DNA from: an uncultured Bacteroides sp.
GTDB taxonomy: Bacteria > Bacteroidota > Bacteroidia > Bacteroidales > Bacteroidaceae
Length of the DNA stretch: 64,000 nucleotides
Assembly (NCBI GenBank): GCA_947646015.1
Contig: CANSEY010000017.1
Span: 1 to 64,000, forward strand
Reading direction: 5' to 3'
Each line of letters starts with the position of its first letter. Position 1 is the stretch's first letter. Shown here one piece after another: positions 27,924-36,877 of the stretch. The notes under the pieces are model-generated. The model worked only from the letters and a program-made list of their open reading frames with translations, was not told the DNA's origin and ran no database searches. The translations under genes and the position numbers were made by a program.

Positions 27924-28523
27924 TCACATATCCGGAATATAATGCGCTTCTCCCGGAATTTGTGAAAAAAACTCCCCGAAAGGATAATTTGCCCTTTTCC
28001 CATTCAGAAAATCCAGTAACAGAAGTATCCCCTCATACCGCCCTTTTTTTAAAGCTTTCTCACAAGCACTTTTCAAATCAGACAGATAGTTTTTTTCCCC
28101 TATCCTTACACCTTTATCTCCCGAAGAGAGTCTAAGCAATACATACCATGAAATTCCTTCCAACCCTGTAGCTAAAGAGTAATCGCCCAAGCGCCTGACA
28201 TCATACTCCATCACTTTCTCATCAATCTTATTGCGCCCTTCATTATCATCATCTTCCACAAATCCCTTCCGGACCAGATATTCCACCCCCCAACCTATAC
28301 CACACCATCCGAAAGACAGACCGACCGGCATCCCTAAGCAGACACTCTCCATCACTTCATCCAGCAATTCTCCGGCCAGTTCCTCAAACGCCCTCAATTC
28401 AGTGACACGTGAATAATCAAAAAAGAAAAGGCAACGTCCCATCTTTCCATAAAATAGCCCTATATCAAATTGTTCGCAAGAGAAGTAAAGCGATTTTGCT
28501 ATTTGTTCTATATGTGCATCCAT
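27924..28523 (-). CDS. Short LanC-like protein (copy 1)
   Basis: 199 residues. It shares with two other proteins of the cluster a start of the form GLFYGKMGRCLFFFDYSR, then a VGLSFGWCGIGWGVEYLV block and a LATGLEGISWYVLLRL block. These glycine-rich turns recall the inner-barrel repeats of lanthionine synthetase C. The chain is about half the length of LanC (~400) and lacks the CHG zinc motif, so cyclase activity is unlikely. The single Cys in WCGIG is not conserved in the other two copies. It lies 35 bp upstream of the C39 transporter gene. A role as binding or scaffold protein during peptide maturation is possible but not shown. Confidence 0.7.
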   Translation of the reverse strand: MDAHIEQIAKSLYFSCEQFDIGLFYGKMGRCLFFFDYSRVTELRAFEELAGELLDEVMESVCLGMPVGLSFGWCGIGWGVEYLVRKGFVEDDDNEGRNKIDEKVMEYDVRRLGDYSLATGLEGISWYVLLRLSSGDKGVRIGEKNYLSDLKSACEKALKKGRYEGILLLLDFLNGKRANYPFGEFFSQIPGEAHYIPDM

Positions 28524-28535
28524 CTTATTCTTTTT

Positions 28536-29201
28536 TTAACAACCAACAGGTATTTCATAATCAAGACGATATAGTTCTTTTATCTTTGCTATCTGTTTTT
28601 CATCCTTCAGTTCAAACCGGACAGATGTGGCATTTGCCTTTTCTTCCGGCATATCCACTCCCCTCTCGGCTAAAAAACGGTTCAACTTGCTGAGAGGTAC
28701 AATACAGTCCACATCAGCAGAAGTATAAAAATCAGATTGCCTGCGTATATGTTCATCCTGCCACAACGGATTTGCCTTCCCCAATTCAAACTCAACGAAC
28801 GAAAGAAAGCGTTCAAAAGAACAATCCTGATACAGATTACACATGTACATGTATTGATTGAAGGTACGTTCAAGTATAAAATATTTATAAGCAGAAACCA
28901 GCCTTTCTACCGGATCCCTCCAAACCGCTACCTTCAAATACGATTTATGCTCCCTTTCATAACCAGACATCTCAGAAACCGGTACCAAAAAACGTTCTGG
29001 TTTTACCCGGGCGATATAAAAATGAGTCTGATCTTCGGTATCAGGAATCATACCTGCTGACGCATAAATAGCTATGTTTTCCAAAAAAGTAAGTCCACAT
29101 TTCGAAATAAGGACAAAAGCCATACGATGCTTCTCTACAAGACAAAAGTTGCATCCGAAGAAGTCTAATGGTGGTTTGTTTAGCATTGTAATATCTTTCA
29201 T
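28536..29201 (-). CDS. Sulfotransferase family protein
   Basis: 221 residues. FVLISKCGLTFLENI near residue 30 corresponds to the 5'-phosphosulfate-binding loop, and KVAVWRDPVERLVSAYKYFI near 92 to the 3'-phosphate-binding motif (Arg-Asp-Pro...Arg...Ser-Ala-Tyr) of the carbohydrate sulfotransferase family (Sulfotransfer_2). It would move sulfate from PAPS to a sugar hydroxyl, or less likely to a peptide residue. It has no signal peptide. Neighbours are glycosyltransferases on one side and a LanC-like protein and exporter on the other. No PAPS-forming genes are in the window. Sulfation of the cluster's product is inferred from this context. Confidence 0.8.
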   Translation of the reverse strand: MKDITMLNKPPLDFFGCNFCLVEKHRMAFVLISKCGLTFLENIAIYASAGMIPDTEDQTHFYIARVKPERFLVPVSEMSGYEREHKSYLKVAVWRDPVERLVSAYKYFILERTFNQYMYMCNLYQDCSFERFLSFVEFELGKANPLWQDEHIRRQSDFYTSADVDCIVPLSKLNRFLAERGVDMPEEKANATSVRFELKDEKQIAKIKELYRLDYEIPVGC

Positions 29202-29268
29202 GACATACTACGATTTTCAAGGTCTAACATACATAAAATGAAGTTGTTCAGCTCCCTGCCATCCCCCC

Positions 29269-30264
29269 TCATCCTTCCATCGTTTGGAGCTGGTCATAAT
29301 ACAGTTTCATCCTGTTGAGGATTTCCTCACTATACCATCTCCCAAGAGACTCTTGCCGCCTGAGTTCCTCACAAACACGAAGCATCTCTCCCGCCCTATC
29401 GTACAAAGTTGTATAAGTTCCGTCCGGATGCAATGTACAGGCAGTAGAATATATCTGCAACAGCCTTACATAGAGTGCTTCCTTTGCCTCTCTATATTTT
29501 TTCTCAAACAAGTGCTTACGGCTATATTCCAGTAACTTCTCAATAATCAATTGAATGGAAGCAATCCGCCTGCCCGCTGCCGTCGCCGTCATAATCGATC
29601 CTTCCCGTTGCCGGTAATAATAAAAATCAATATCGGCAACCGTTATTTTTTGAGCGGTTGTCAGCACCTGAGGAGTCCATAATTCATCTTCATGAACCAA
29701 CCCCGGTTCAAAGCGAAATCCATTCTGTTCAATAAAATCCCTCCTATATAAATAATTGTATACCATGGGGACATAACACCTGCAATCCATCACTCTTGAA
29801 AAATATGTACTACCGGACACTACGGTGCCTGTCGCAAACAACTCTCTGCCCCTTCTTTCCCAACTTTGCACCTGTCCATCGGCATGCACCGCCAGTGTGT
29901 TTCCCGAAACAATATCAGTACGGGTCTTCGCTGCAATAGCACATAACACCTGCAAAGCATTCTCTGCCAGCCAGTCATCACTGTCCAGAAATGCCAGATA
30001 ATGCCCGGAAGCATGTTCCATTCCGGTATTTCGTGCAGCAGAGAGCCCTTGATTCTCCTGTTCCACATAAACGAAACGAGCATCCTTACCCGCATACTCC
30101 CGCAGCAACCTCCCGGAATTATCCGTCGATCCGTCATTCACCAAAATGATCTCAATATCCGTTAAAGTCTGCTTCTCTAAAGAGTGCAGACATTCCGCCA
30201 GAAAAGGTTCCGTATTATAGACCGGAACCACCACCGAAACTACCGGTCTTTTTACCTCTTTCAT
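29269..30264 (-). CDS. Family 2 glycosyltransferase
   Basis: About 331 residues from the ATG at 30264 (MKEVKRPVVSVVVPVYN). This start overlaps the fucosyltransferase stop by ATGA, evidence for translational coupling; the longer open frame is rejected. The GT-A fold is clear: VVPVYNTEPFLAECLHSLE, VNDGSTDNSG, and the DxD-type metal site YLAFLDSDDWL near residue 88. NGFRFEPGLVHEDELWTP is the acceptor-side motif of this family. The cytoplasmic enzyme uses a nucleotide sugar; donor and acceptor cannot be told from the sequence. Confidence 0.9.
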   Translation of the reverse strand: MKEVKRPVVSVVVPVYNTEPFLAECLHSLEKQTLTDIEIILVNDGSTDNSGRLLREYAGKDARFVYVEQENQGLSAARNTGMEHASGHYLAFLDSDDWLAENALQVLCAIAAKTRTDIVSGNTLAVHADGQVQSWERRGRELFATGTVVSGSTYFSRVMDCRCYVPMVYNYLYRRDFIEQNGFRFEPGLVHEDELWTPQVLTTAQKITVADIDFYYYRQREGSIMTATAAGRRIASIQLIIEKLLEYSRKHLFEKKYREAKEALYVRLLQIYSTACTLHPDGTYTTLYDRAGEMLRVCEELRRQESLGRWYSEEILNRMKLYYDQLQTMEG

Positions 30265-31151
30265 ATCCCTCCCAATTTTAGTTCGTGTATTTTTTGGCAA
30301 AGCCTGATTAACGGATTGCTCCGGACTTGCTCTAACTTTTTTGTAAACGACAATAATAAAGGCCGTTTCCTCCATGCATAAAAACGTTCATACAATGCCT
30401 CGTCATCATAGCATTGATTCATAAAAGCGGCTACTCCCTCGGGAGAATCGAAAGTACAAATATCCAGAAAACAATTTTCTCCCGGAGCAAATTCCCGAAT
30501 ATTGGGAGCTCCCAGATAGACCGGAACAGTACCGGCCAACAAAGGATTGAAAAACTTTTCTGTCACATAATCCTTCCCTATCGCATTCTCAAAACTTATC
30601 ACAAACTGATAATCCCCGATCACACTAAGAAGTGTATCCCGTCCCCGATCCTCAACAGGTAATTCACAATTACGGTATAGTTTCCCATACGAATCGATGT
30701 CGGTATACTGCATCAATTCCTTAAGATACTCTTGTCGGTGACTCCGGTTCATATCACTCGAAATAAACATACATGCCTTCTTCTTATAAGGCTTTTCCCT
30801 CCGTGCCGTAACCAGCATCTTCCCATAATCCGGTCCATAATAAGGATACACAATATCATCCTCCTGATGATACCCCATCCATAAGTCAAAACTCTCTCTG
30901 AACTCGGGATCCTTCGTCCAACTATAATTCTCTTCACATTCCAGACTCCATCCCACCCAAAGCTGTCCTTCCCGCTTATCGATTTCATCCTCCATCACCG
31001 AAGGCAAATCGGGCAAATGGAAAACCACGGCATCCGCCTTTGCAAGGAGGTTTCGATCAGTCGTTATCACACAGCCTCCAGGTAAATCTTCCTTTCGGAA
31101 CTCGAGTGGAAATCCCCACATCGTATTATAAAAAAGAATCAATATATCCAT
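30261..31151 (-). CDS. GT10 alpha-1,3-fucosyltransferase-like enzyme
   Basis: 296 residues. The GT10 signature is present near residue 193: YQFVISFENAIGKDYVTEKF, with FNPLLAGTVPVYLGAPNI after it, including the Glu and Lys residues of the GDP-fucose site. Bacterial GT10 enzymes add fucose from GDP-fucose to GlcNAc or Glc of Lewis-type glycans. B. fragilis makes GDP-fucose and decorates surface glycans with fucose. Unlike the Helicobacter enzymes it has no long C-terminal heptad repeats. It overlaps the GT2 gene by 4 bp. In this neighbourhood its acceptor could be a glycan on the exported peptide. Confidence 0.9.
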   Translation of the reverse strand: MDILILFYNTMWGFPLEFRKEDLPGGCVITTDRNLLAKADAVVFHLPDLPSVMEDEIDKREGQLWVGWSLECEENYSWTKDPEFRESFDLWMGYHQEDDIVYPYYGPDYGKMLVTARREKPYKKKACMFISSDMNRSHRQEYLKELMQYTDIDSYGKLYRNCELPVEDRGRDTLLSVIGDYQFVISFENAIGKDYVTEKFFNPLLAGTVPVYLGAPNIREFAPGENCFLDICTFDSPEGVAAFMNQCYDDEALYERFYAWRKRPLLLSFTKKLEQVRSNPLIRLCQKIHELKLGGI

Positions 31152-31200
31152 CTACCATCTATCTTTTATCAAGCTGCGAAACACATTTATCTGCCACTAT

Positions 31201-33675
31201 TCATTCTATCTCTTTCAACTTTTTCCACGGAATCCTCCCTTTACCCGTCATGAAGAAATAAGCGAATACCGGTTCCGCCCAACGTACGGCAACAAAAGGT
31301 TTATATCTCTGTTGTAAATTTCTATACGACAGCTTCACAAAGGTCCCTAAAGGTATAAACCTCTCCGGATATTTCCGGTAAGACTGCCGATAGCCCTCTT
31401 CATGCTCCTTCATCAGAGCACGCAAATGGAACCAACAAAAGCCGGCATCCAATATTTCATTCGGACAACGCATCACCTCCACCCCCCGATGACGGCCATC
31501 CGGCTTCGTTTCCGTCACATACCTGAATATCCGGTCCTCAGACACCTCAAAAAAGAAAGTATCACGCACGCCATTGAACGGAGGGAGTATCTCTTTGCTA
31601 TCAGGCTCCGGATGTTCCTGCCCCAACCCTACCATCCACTCCCGGTCTTTCCGGAACAAGTTAATGCCCGACATCGAGACAGGCACTTTATACCGGATGA
31701 TCATCTTCTCCAGATAAGAAGCATACGACGCATGTGTCCACAACGCAATTCGTTCCAGCCACCTGAACGGTCGCATCTCTATACGGTTGAAAGAGTCCAC
31801 ATAAGCCCGATACAGGTTGTAAGAGATACATTCCGCCACGTTGAACCGCACTTTTTTATCAGAACGGTAAGCATCACAGATATGTTTCAGCCGATCCGTA
31901 AAATAAACCTGATCGGCATCGATCTTCACTGCGTACCGATAGCTTGCTTTCGACAATGCATAGTTGCAATAGCCTGCCAGCGTATGGATAGAGTCCGGCG
32001 GCAACAGCTTTGCCTTCTCCAACTCCTCCTCATCCAGATCGATCGGATATACAGACGGCTGATACTCAAAGACCCTGATTTTATCCGGATATTGTGCCGC
32101 CTTCTGCCTGAGAATCTCCGGCGTACGATCCGTACAATCATGATAGACAGCTATCAACTCATTTAATCCATCGATACACGAATCAATGGACATCTCCAAA
32201 AAATCCTCACAATTCTTACAGCGCAATAACCCCGACACCCCGACGGGCCGTTCGCGTGTCAACGTATCAGTATCAACCACATAAATCTCCTTCAACGTAA
32301 CAGGAGGCATTTTTTCTTTAATAAACCCTACCATATTCCGGAGAGTTTCTTCTCCTGTTGCCTGAAACCACAGAGGTTGTTCCTTCTCTATCCTCTGTTT
32401 AAAATCTTCATAATTCCCCAATATCCGGGACAAACCGCCGGTCAACTCCTCTTTCGTTTTCGCTATCATCCCCAGCCCCTCGGCTTCCACATCCGGAGAA
32501 TACCGCGATCCCTCAGTCGGATCGTACACCAACGGGACAGCACCATGCGCCACTCCCTCCATCAAAGAAGAAGAATAGTGTGCCACCCCTACCCGTGTGC
32601 GGGCAAATACCTCTGCCAGCTTTTCATCCGTTACCATTTCTATATTGGGAATCTGCTCCCATTCCATGCGTACCTCCTCACCTATCCTGAACTCAGGATG
32701 TTCACGCACCAGAAACCGCCGGGCGGGAAATTCCGCGGCAACCGTCCCTATCAGGCGGATCATCTCTTGAAGATACCTTTTGTCACTCAGAAAAAAAGGT
32801 CCCTGCAAGAAAAAAGTAACACATTCCTTTTTCGTTTCATTACGTGGTTCCACCTGATACATATAGCCCGTCGGGACAAAGTCCGGCAACGGATTATGCT
32901 TCTCCCACAAAGTCCGGAAACCTTCCCCCCACATCAGATAGTACCGGTAAGGCATCCTCCTGAAAGCTGTGTGCATCAATGACGGCCATCCCTGCTGAAT
33001 ACACAAGGTCGGTACTCCATAATCACGCCCTATGGTGGCAAGCAATAACTGCTGGTAATGGCAGCCTTCCAGAAAAATCAATCCTTTAGGTTGCAAGATA
33101 CTCATCAATATATCAAATGTATTCGCATATTGAAAAATCAAAGGGAACCACTCTTTCAGGAATGGATTAACCAATGGAGCTGTTTTGGTAAATTCAAGAG
33201 TAATGGCCGTTACAAAGTCCGGCAACTCCGTTTCATCCGGAATCTCATATTCCGACAAGAGCAACACCGGTTCTTCCAGACGTTCAATCAACGGAGTCAG
33301 ATAAGCCAATTGACGGGCATTATAAATATAGATCACCAACTGCCCGCCATAAGGTGCCAGTGCTTCATACCATTCATGGTCGTAGATTTTGTATTCCTCT
33401 TCCTGTCGCTCCCATTCTTCCACCTGCTTATCTGCCAGTATCTCCTTTACGCTACCCAATGCTTCCCCACAGCTCTTTCCTTCTTTACGTAACCGGTCGT
33501 ACTCCTCTCTATGCCAAGTGAACTGCCAGAATAGTAAATTGATCAAAGGCACGCCCACATCATGCCCCCCTATTTTCAGCCAATACTCTTTCTCCTCCCT
33601 CAAATGGTTCACGTAGTCAGACAGCACCCTATCCAGTACTTCATAATACTCCACATAATAGTCCCGTCTATCCAT
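31201..33675 (-). CDS. Two-domain glycosyltransferase (GT-B-like plus GT2-like)
   Basis: 824 residues. Residues 1-460 look like a capsule-type GT-B or glycerophosphotransferase-like domain: LIFLEGCHYQQLLLATIGRD, PTLCIQQGWPSLMHT, PRRFLVREHPE-like text, and VGVAHYSSSLMEGVAHGAVP, the latter typical of donor binding. Residues about 465-824 form a family-2-like GT-A domain (VSGLLRCKNCEDFLEMSIDS, AVYHDCTDRTPEIL) with the DxD-type YAVKIDADQVYF. Fusion of two transferases suggests that two sugars are added in succession. It lies between the CMP-sugar synthetase-like gene (11 bp upstream) and the fucosyltransferase (49 bp downstream). Confidence 0.78.
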   Translation of the reverse strand: MDRRDYYVEYYEVLDRVLSDYVNHLREEKEYWLKIGGHDVGVPLINLLFWQFTWHREEYDRLRKEGKSCGEALGSVKEILADKQVEEWERQEEEYKIYDHEWYEALAPYGGQLVIYIYNARQLAYLTPLIERLEEPVLLLSEYEIPDETELPDFVTAITLEFTKTAPLVNPFLKEWFPLIFQYANTFDILMSILQPKGLIFLEGCHYQQLLLATIGRDYGVPTLCIQQGWPSLMHTAFRRMPYRYYLMWGEGFRTLWEKHNPLPDFVPTGYMYQVEPRNETKKECVTFFLQGPFFLSDKRYLQEMIRLIGTVAAEFPARRFLVREHPEFRIGEEVRMEWEQIPNIEMVTDEKLAEVFARTRVGVAHYSSSLMEGVAHGAVPLVYDPTEGSRYSPDVEAEGLGMIAKTKEELTGGLSRILGNYEDFKQRIEKEQPLWFQATGEETLRNMVGFIKEKMPPVTLKEIYVVDTDTLTRERPVGVSGLLRCKNCEDFLEMSIDSCIDGLNELIAVYHDCTDRTPEILRQKAAQYPDKIRVFEYQPSVYPIDLDEEELEKAKLLPPDSIHTLAGYCNYALSKASYRYAVKIDADQVYFTDRLKHICDAYRSDKKVRFNVAECISYNLYRAYVDSFNRIEMRPFRWLERIALWTHASYASYLEKMIIRYKVPVSMSGINLFRKDREWMVGLGQEHPEPDSKEILPPFNGVRDTFFFEVSEDRIFRYVTETKPDGRHRGVEVMRCPNEILDAGFCWFHLRALMKEHEEGYRQSYRKYPERFIPLGTFVKLSYRNLQQRYKPFVAVRWAEPVFAYFFMTGKGRIPWKKLKEIE

Positions 33676-33686
33676 ATCTTTTTTTA

Positions 33687-34358
33687 TTAAAGCCCGGTTT
33701 CAATATAATGTTCAGCCAGTCTCCAGTCCGCTTCTTCATCGACATCTATCATCCCTGCAGGACCAACCTCCACCACCTTCACAACTCCCGAAAGAAGCTG
33801 CCCGGAGTCCAGTATTCTTCCCACCGTAGAAGCATAGAAAGCTCCCGACTCTATCAGAAAACCTTTGTACTCCTGTCGGCGAGGTTTAGTTTCGAATGAA
33901 TAGTCCAAAGGTCTCCCCTCATCACTCCAACGAAACTTCTTCAAACGGCAACAGGCAACATAGGAATCCGCCTCCCCCCTTTTCATCTCTTCTACAAGCC
34001 CCCTTAGTTCTTGTGCAGTCGTAAAAGGAGAAGTAGCCTGTAACAAAATAAAATCATCATTCCGGTCCGGCTTACGATAATTAAGATATTCCTGTACAAC
34101 TTCCAGGCTGGAAGCCTCATCCCTTGCACTCCACTCACTGCGCCTGAATATCTGTACAACTCCTTTGTAACGGCCTCGTATCAGACTCTCCATTTCATCA
34201 CAATTGGTCGCTACACATACCTCGTCCGCTATGCCGGAAGCAAGGATGGTATCGATAATCCAACATACCAGAGGTTTATCCCCCAGCAGACGCAGGTTCT
34301 TACCGGGAATACCTCTACTCCCTTTGCGAACCGGAACAAAACAGAAAGTACGATTCAT
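33687..34358 (-). CDS. Acylneuraminate/CMP-sugar cytidylyltransferase family protein
   Basis: 223 residues with the family opening FVPVRKGSRGIPGKNLRLLG (nucleotide-binding loop). LQATSPFTTAQELRGLVE and the C-terminal GPAGMIDVDEEADWRLAE, with metal-binding acidic residues, also fit. Enzymes of this group activate sialic, legionaminic, pseudaminic or related acids with CTP. No nonulosonic acid synthase is encoded in the window, so the sugar would have to be made elsewhere or the enzyme uses another acid. It is directly downstream of the third radical-SAM-type protein and starts the sugar-decorating block. Confidence 0.85.
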   Translation of the reverse strand: MNRTFCFVPVRKGSRGIPGKNLRLLGDKPLVCWIIDTILASGIADEVCVATNCDEMESLIRGRYKGVVQIFRRSEWSARDEASSLEVVQEYLNYRKPDRNDDFILLQATSPFTTAQELRGLVEEMKRGEADSYVACCRLKKFRWSDEGRPLDYSFETKPRRQEYKGFLIESGAFYASTVGRILDSGQLLSGVVKVVEVGPAGMIDVDEEADWRLAEHYIETGL

Positions 34359-34371
34359 AAGCTATTATCAT

Positions 34372-35613
34372 TTATGGTTTCACATGACAGAGGTTCGGTT
34401 TTCCAATAGCCAATTCATAATTAGAGGGCGAAGGACACAGCCATTGGTAAATGCAGTCACAACAAGGATAATCATTTCGTATTTTCCGCCATGCTGTATT
34501 ATCAAGCATTTCTTTGTTAACAATATCAATCAAACTATCTTTATAGATATTTCCCAAAACTAAACTATTCAAATTAGCATATACGTCTCCATTAACAGAG
34601 ATTGATAACGAACCGAAAAAATGTGAATTCATTTTTTGATGAGCAAAAATTTGGCTCATTGAGTATTGAGATTGCAGGATATCCCCTTTATCCATATAAA
34701 CATATTTTTCAAAATAATCCAAATTACATCCTACATAGGTCGAATGTATTGAATAGTCATTAATAGCATATTTATGTACAATCTCCTCCGCCTTAGCATA
34801 TTCATCTATTTGCGTAACATAAAAATGAATCTTTATTTGTAAATCTCCTAATAAAAAGATACAATTTCGCAGTAATTCTTCTTCCATGGGAAAAGGAACA
34901 ATCACATCATAAAAAAAATCTGAATCTAAGATTTTATTACCCACAAAATCAGCATAATGACTCCAAATATGAATTTGACCTTTAAAACCTGATAATAAAA
35001 AAGGAATATCATTATAATTAGGATACTTCCAAATATTTCCACCAAATAAATTCAACCGACCTACCACTCCATATCGAATTTGTGCTATAATAGACTTCAA
35101 AGCAGAGATATCAAGAACTTGAGACGTCTCTGTTTCTGCTACGCGACAGCACAAATTTTGCTGTGAATATTTACTGCAATATAAACAATGATGATCACAA
35201 ACATTATAAAGAAAAACATTTATTTCTAACAAATTAAACAAAATATCTTCTCCTATACCCCTATCTTCTATTTGCTGTAATTTATCCACATCACATTGTA
35301 AATTAAGAATAGGCATCATTTGTATCGGTTTATCGGGAAAAGATGCCACATCTATAACACCTCCCATTTCCTTTAACACAAAATCAGATATAAAATTTGA
35401 GTAACATAGCTCTGTCAACATTTTCCCTTCACAAAACACCGCACCAAGATTATCTCTTTTATGTAACTGTCGTAATAGCCCTATTACATTCTCATTTTCC
35501 ACCTCTAAATACTCCCAATTCTTAGTATTATATAATAGAGCCTTCTTACCCTTTATACAACAATATACATAAGGCGCAATTACCAGCCAATAATTCTTAT
35601 CTACTTGAAACAT
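34372..35613 (-). CDS. Radical-SAM-like partner protein, GG-Bacteroidetes type
   Basis: About 413 residues from the ATG at 35613; the longer frame starts at a TTG. After an N-terminal domain of ~130 residues comes CDHHCLYC (Cys139, Cys143, Cys146), a CxxxCxxC motif of the radical SAM cluster, then NLFGGNIWKYPNY and a C-terminal cysteine cluster (CCDCIYQWLC, then PSPSNYE and NLCHV). From memory the end resembles the family named pseudo-rSAM in GG-Bacteroidetes systems (TIGR04150), which usually lacks the cluster cysteines; here they are kept. It is the third of three adjacent radical-SAM-type genes, 13 bp after the preceding stop codon. The exact reaction is unknown. Confidence 0.75.
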   Translation of the reverse strand: MFQVDKNYWLVIAPYVYCCIKGKKALLYNTKNWEYLEVENENVIGLLRQLHKRDNLGAVFCEGKMLTELCYSNFISDFVLKEMGGVIDVASFPDKPIQMMPILNLQCDVDKLQQIEDRGIGEDILFNLLEINVFLYNVCDHHCLYCSKYSQQNLCCRVAETETSQVLDISALKSIIAQIRYGVVGRLNLFGGNIWKYPNYNDIPFLLSGFKGQIHIWSHYADFVGNKILDSDFFYDVIVPFPMEEELLRNCIFLLGDLQIKIHFYVTQIDEYAKAEEIVHKYAINDYSIHSTYVGCNLDYFEKYVYMDKGDILQSQYSMSQIFAHQKMNSHFFGSLSISVNGDVYANLNSLVLGNIYKDSLIDIVNKEMLDNTAWRKIRNDYPCCDCIYQWLCPSPSNYELAIGKPNLCHVKP

Positions 35614-35626
35614 ATTATACCCTATT

Positions 35627-36874
35627 TTATTCAACCATCACATTTTCCATAATTCGATAATATTCTTCCGGATGCTTTCTTAGAAAATCTATTTGTTTTG
35701 CTTTATAGATTTCAAAAGCTTGTTTACTAGTAAATCCATAGCAAACAGGACAAGTATCCAAGTTATTAAGATTGAAAATACATTGTATACAAGATTCTGC
35801 TTTGTAACATTTACTACATTGATTTTCCATTTTAGCATAATAAGTATTATACTTATCTGCAATTGCTTCTAAATCAAGTTCAACACCGCTATCTGCCGTT
35901 ACCTTTCCCAATGCAAATTGTTGTCCTATGCGTTCGCAAGGTAAAATCTTACCAGTAACAGTGACAAACATTCTTTTACCAAAAGGAATACAAGTACCGG
36001 TAGGAATTGTTTTTTTAGGTTTACCATATTGCAAATCAACATAACTTCGAAAAACAAACCCACTATACTGATGGAGAAAATTGGTAAGAGTCTGATAAGT
36101 AGCTGATTTTAGAAACATATCCTGCTCTATTTTTTCATAATTCTCTGCTTGGTGTAAACTTTCTTGTGAATTACGATACGTTTTTTGGAAAAGTTCTACC
36201 TTATCCGGTCGAATCCCCATATTATTCAACTCTCCAATACTGGGTACTTTATTGTAACGAGTTTTAAAGAAGTGATAAATAGAAGTAACCGAATTACGAT
36301 TATGTAATACAGCATTAAAATTTACTTTTCTTTCAAAGAACTCAGGGTATTTATTTCGTAAAACATCTATATTTCTGATAATATTGGGATATGCAGGATC
36401 ACCCACCTTATTCACTCTATAGGAAGTGCCATATTCATCACCATCCAAACTGATAAGCAAATTGAAATCATGTGCCACCAAAAAATCCATATGACGTTCA
36501 AGCAACAAAGCATTCGTTGTCATTGAAAAAGTAAAATTGCGATATTGGCAATGCAGTTTTTCAATATACGTCACCACCGATTCAATAAATGGCATATTTA
36601 ATAAAGGTTCTCCCCCATAGAAACTGATATATACGTTACGTTTAGCTGACGTATTATATTCTGAACCCCATAAATCAACTAAATAATCAATTAATTTCAA
36701 AGAAGCGGACAAACTAATTGTGCTATTTTCACGCTTATCATAATCATTATAAAATTCACCATACGCACAATACTTACAACACAGATTACAAGCATCTGTC
36801 ACTTCAAAAGTCAGCTGACGCAGGTTAGCTAATTGATACTTAATATCATCAACTGTAATATATTTTTTTTTCAT
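35627..36874 (-). CDS. Radical SAM/SPASM peptide maturase
   Basis: 415 residues. LTFEVTDACNLCCKYC gives the CxxxCxxC motif at Cys29, Cys33 and Cys36 close to the N-terminus. SFYGGEPLLNMPFI is the GGEP SAM-binding motif (about 110) and FSMTTNALLL the following strand. The C-terminal SPASM domain has CIPFGKRMFVTVTGKILPC, then CSKCYKAESCIQC and CPVC, binding auxiliary iron-sulfur clusters. SPASM enzymes form thioether or C-C crosslinks in ribosomal peptides. It lacks an obvious N-terminal leader-recognition domain, unlike its upstream neighbour, from which it is separated by 3 bp. Confidence 0.9.
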   Translation of the reverse strand: MKKKYITVDDIKYQLANLRQLTFEVTDACNLCCKYCAYGEFYNDYDKRENSTISLSASLKLIDYLVDLWGSEYNTSAKRNVYISFYGGEPLLNMPFIESVVTYIEKLHCQYRNFTFSMTTNALLLERHMDFLVAHDFNLLISLDGDEYGTSYRVNKVGDPAYPNIIRNIDVLRNKYPEFFERKVNFNAVLHNRNSVTSIYHFFKTRYNKVPSIGELNNMGIRPDKVELFQKTYRNSQESLHQAENYEKIEQDMFLKSATYQTLTNFLHQYSGFVFRSYVDLQYGKPKKTIPTGTCIPFGKRMFVTVTGKILPCERIGQQFALGKVTADSGVELDLEAIADKYNTYYAKMENQCSKCYKAESCIQCIFNLNNLDTCPVCYGFTSKQAFEIYKAKQIDFLRKHPEEYYRIMENVMVE

Positions 36875-36877
36875 CGA

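Noticed and set aside
28536-34358. A capsular polysaccharide locus
   Set aside because: No upxY/upxZ regulators, flippase, polymerase or initiating sugar-phosphate transferase are visible, and the genes are interleaved with peptide maturation and export genes.
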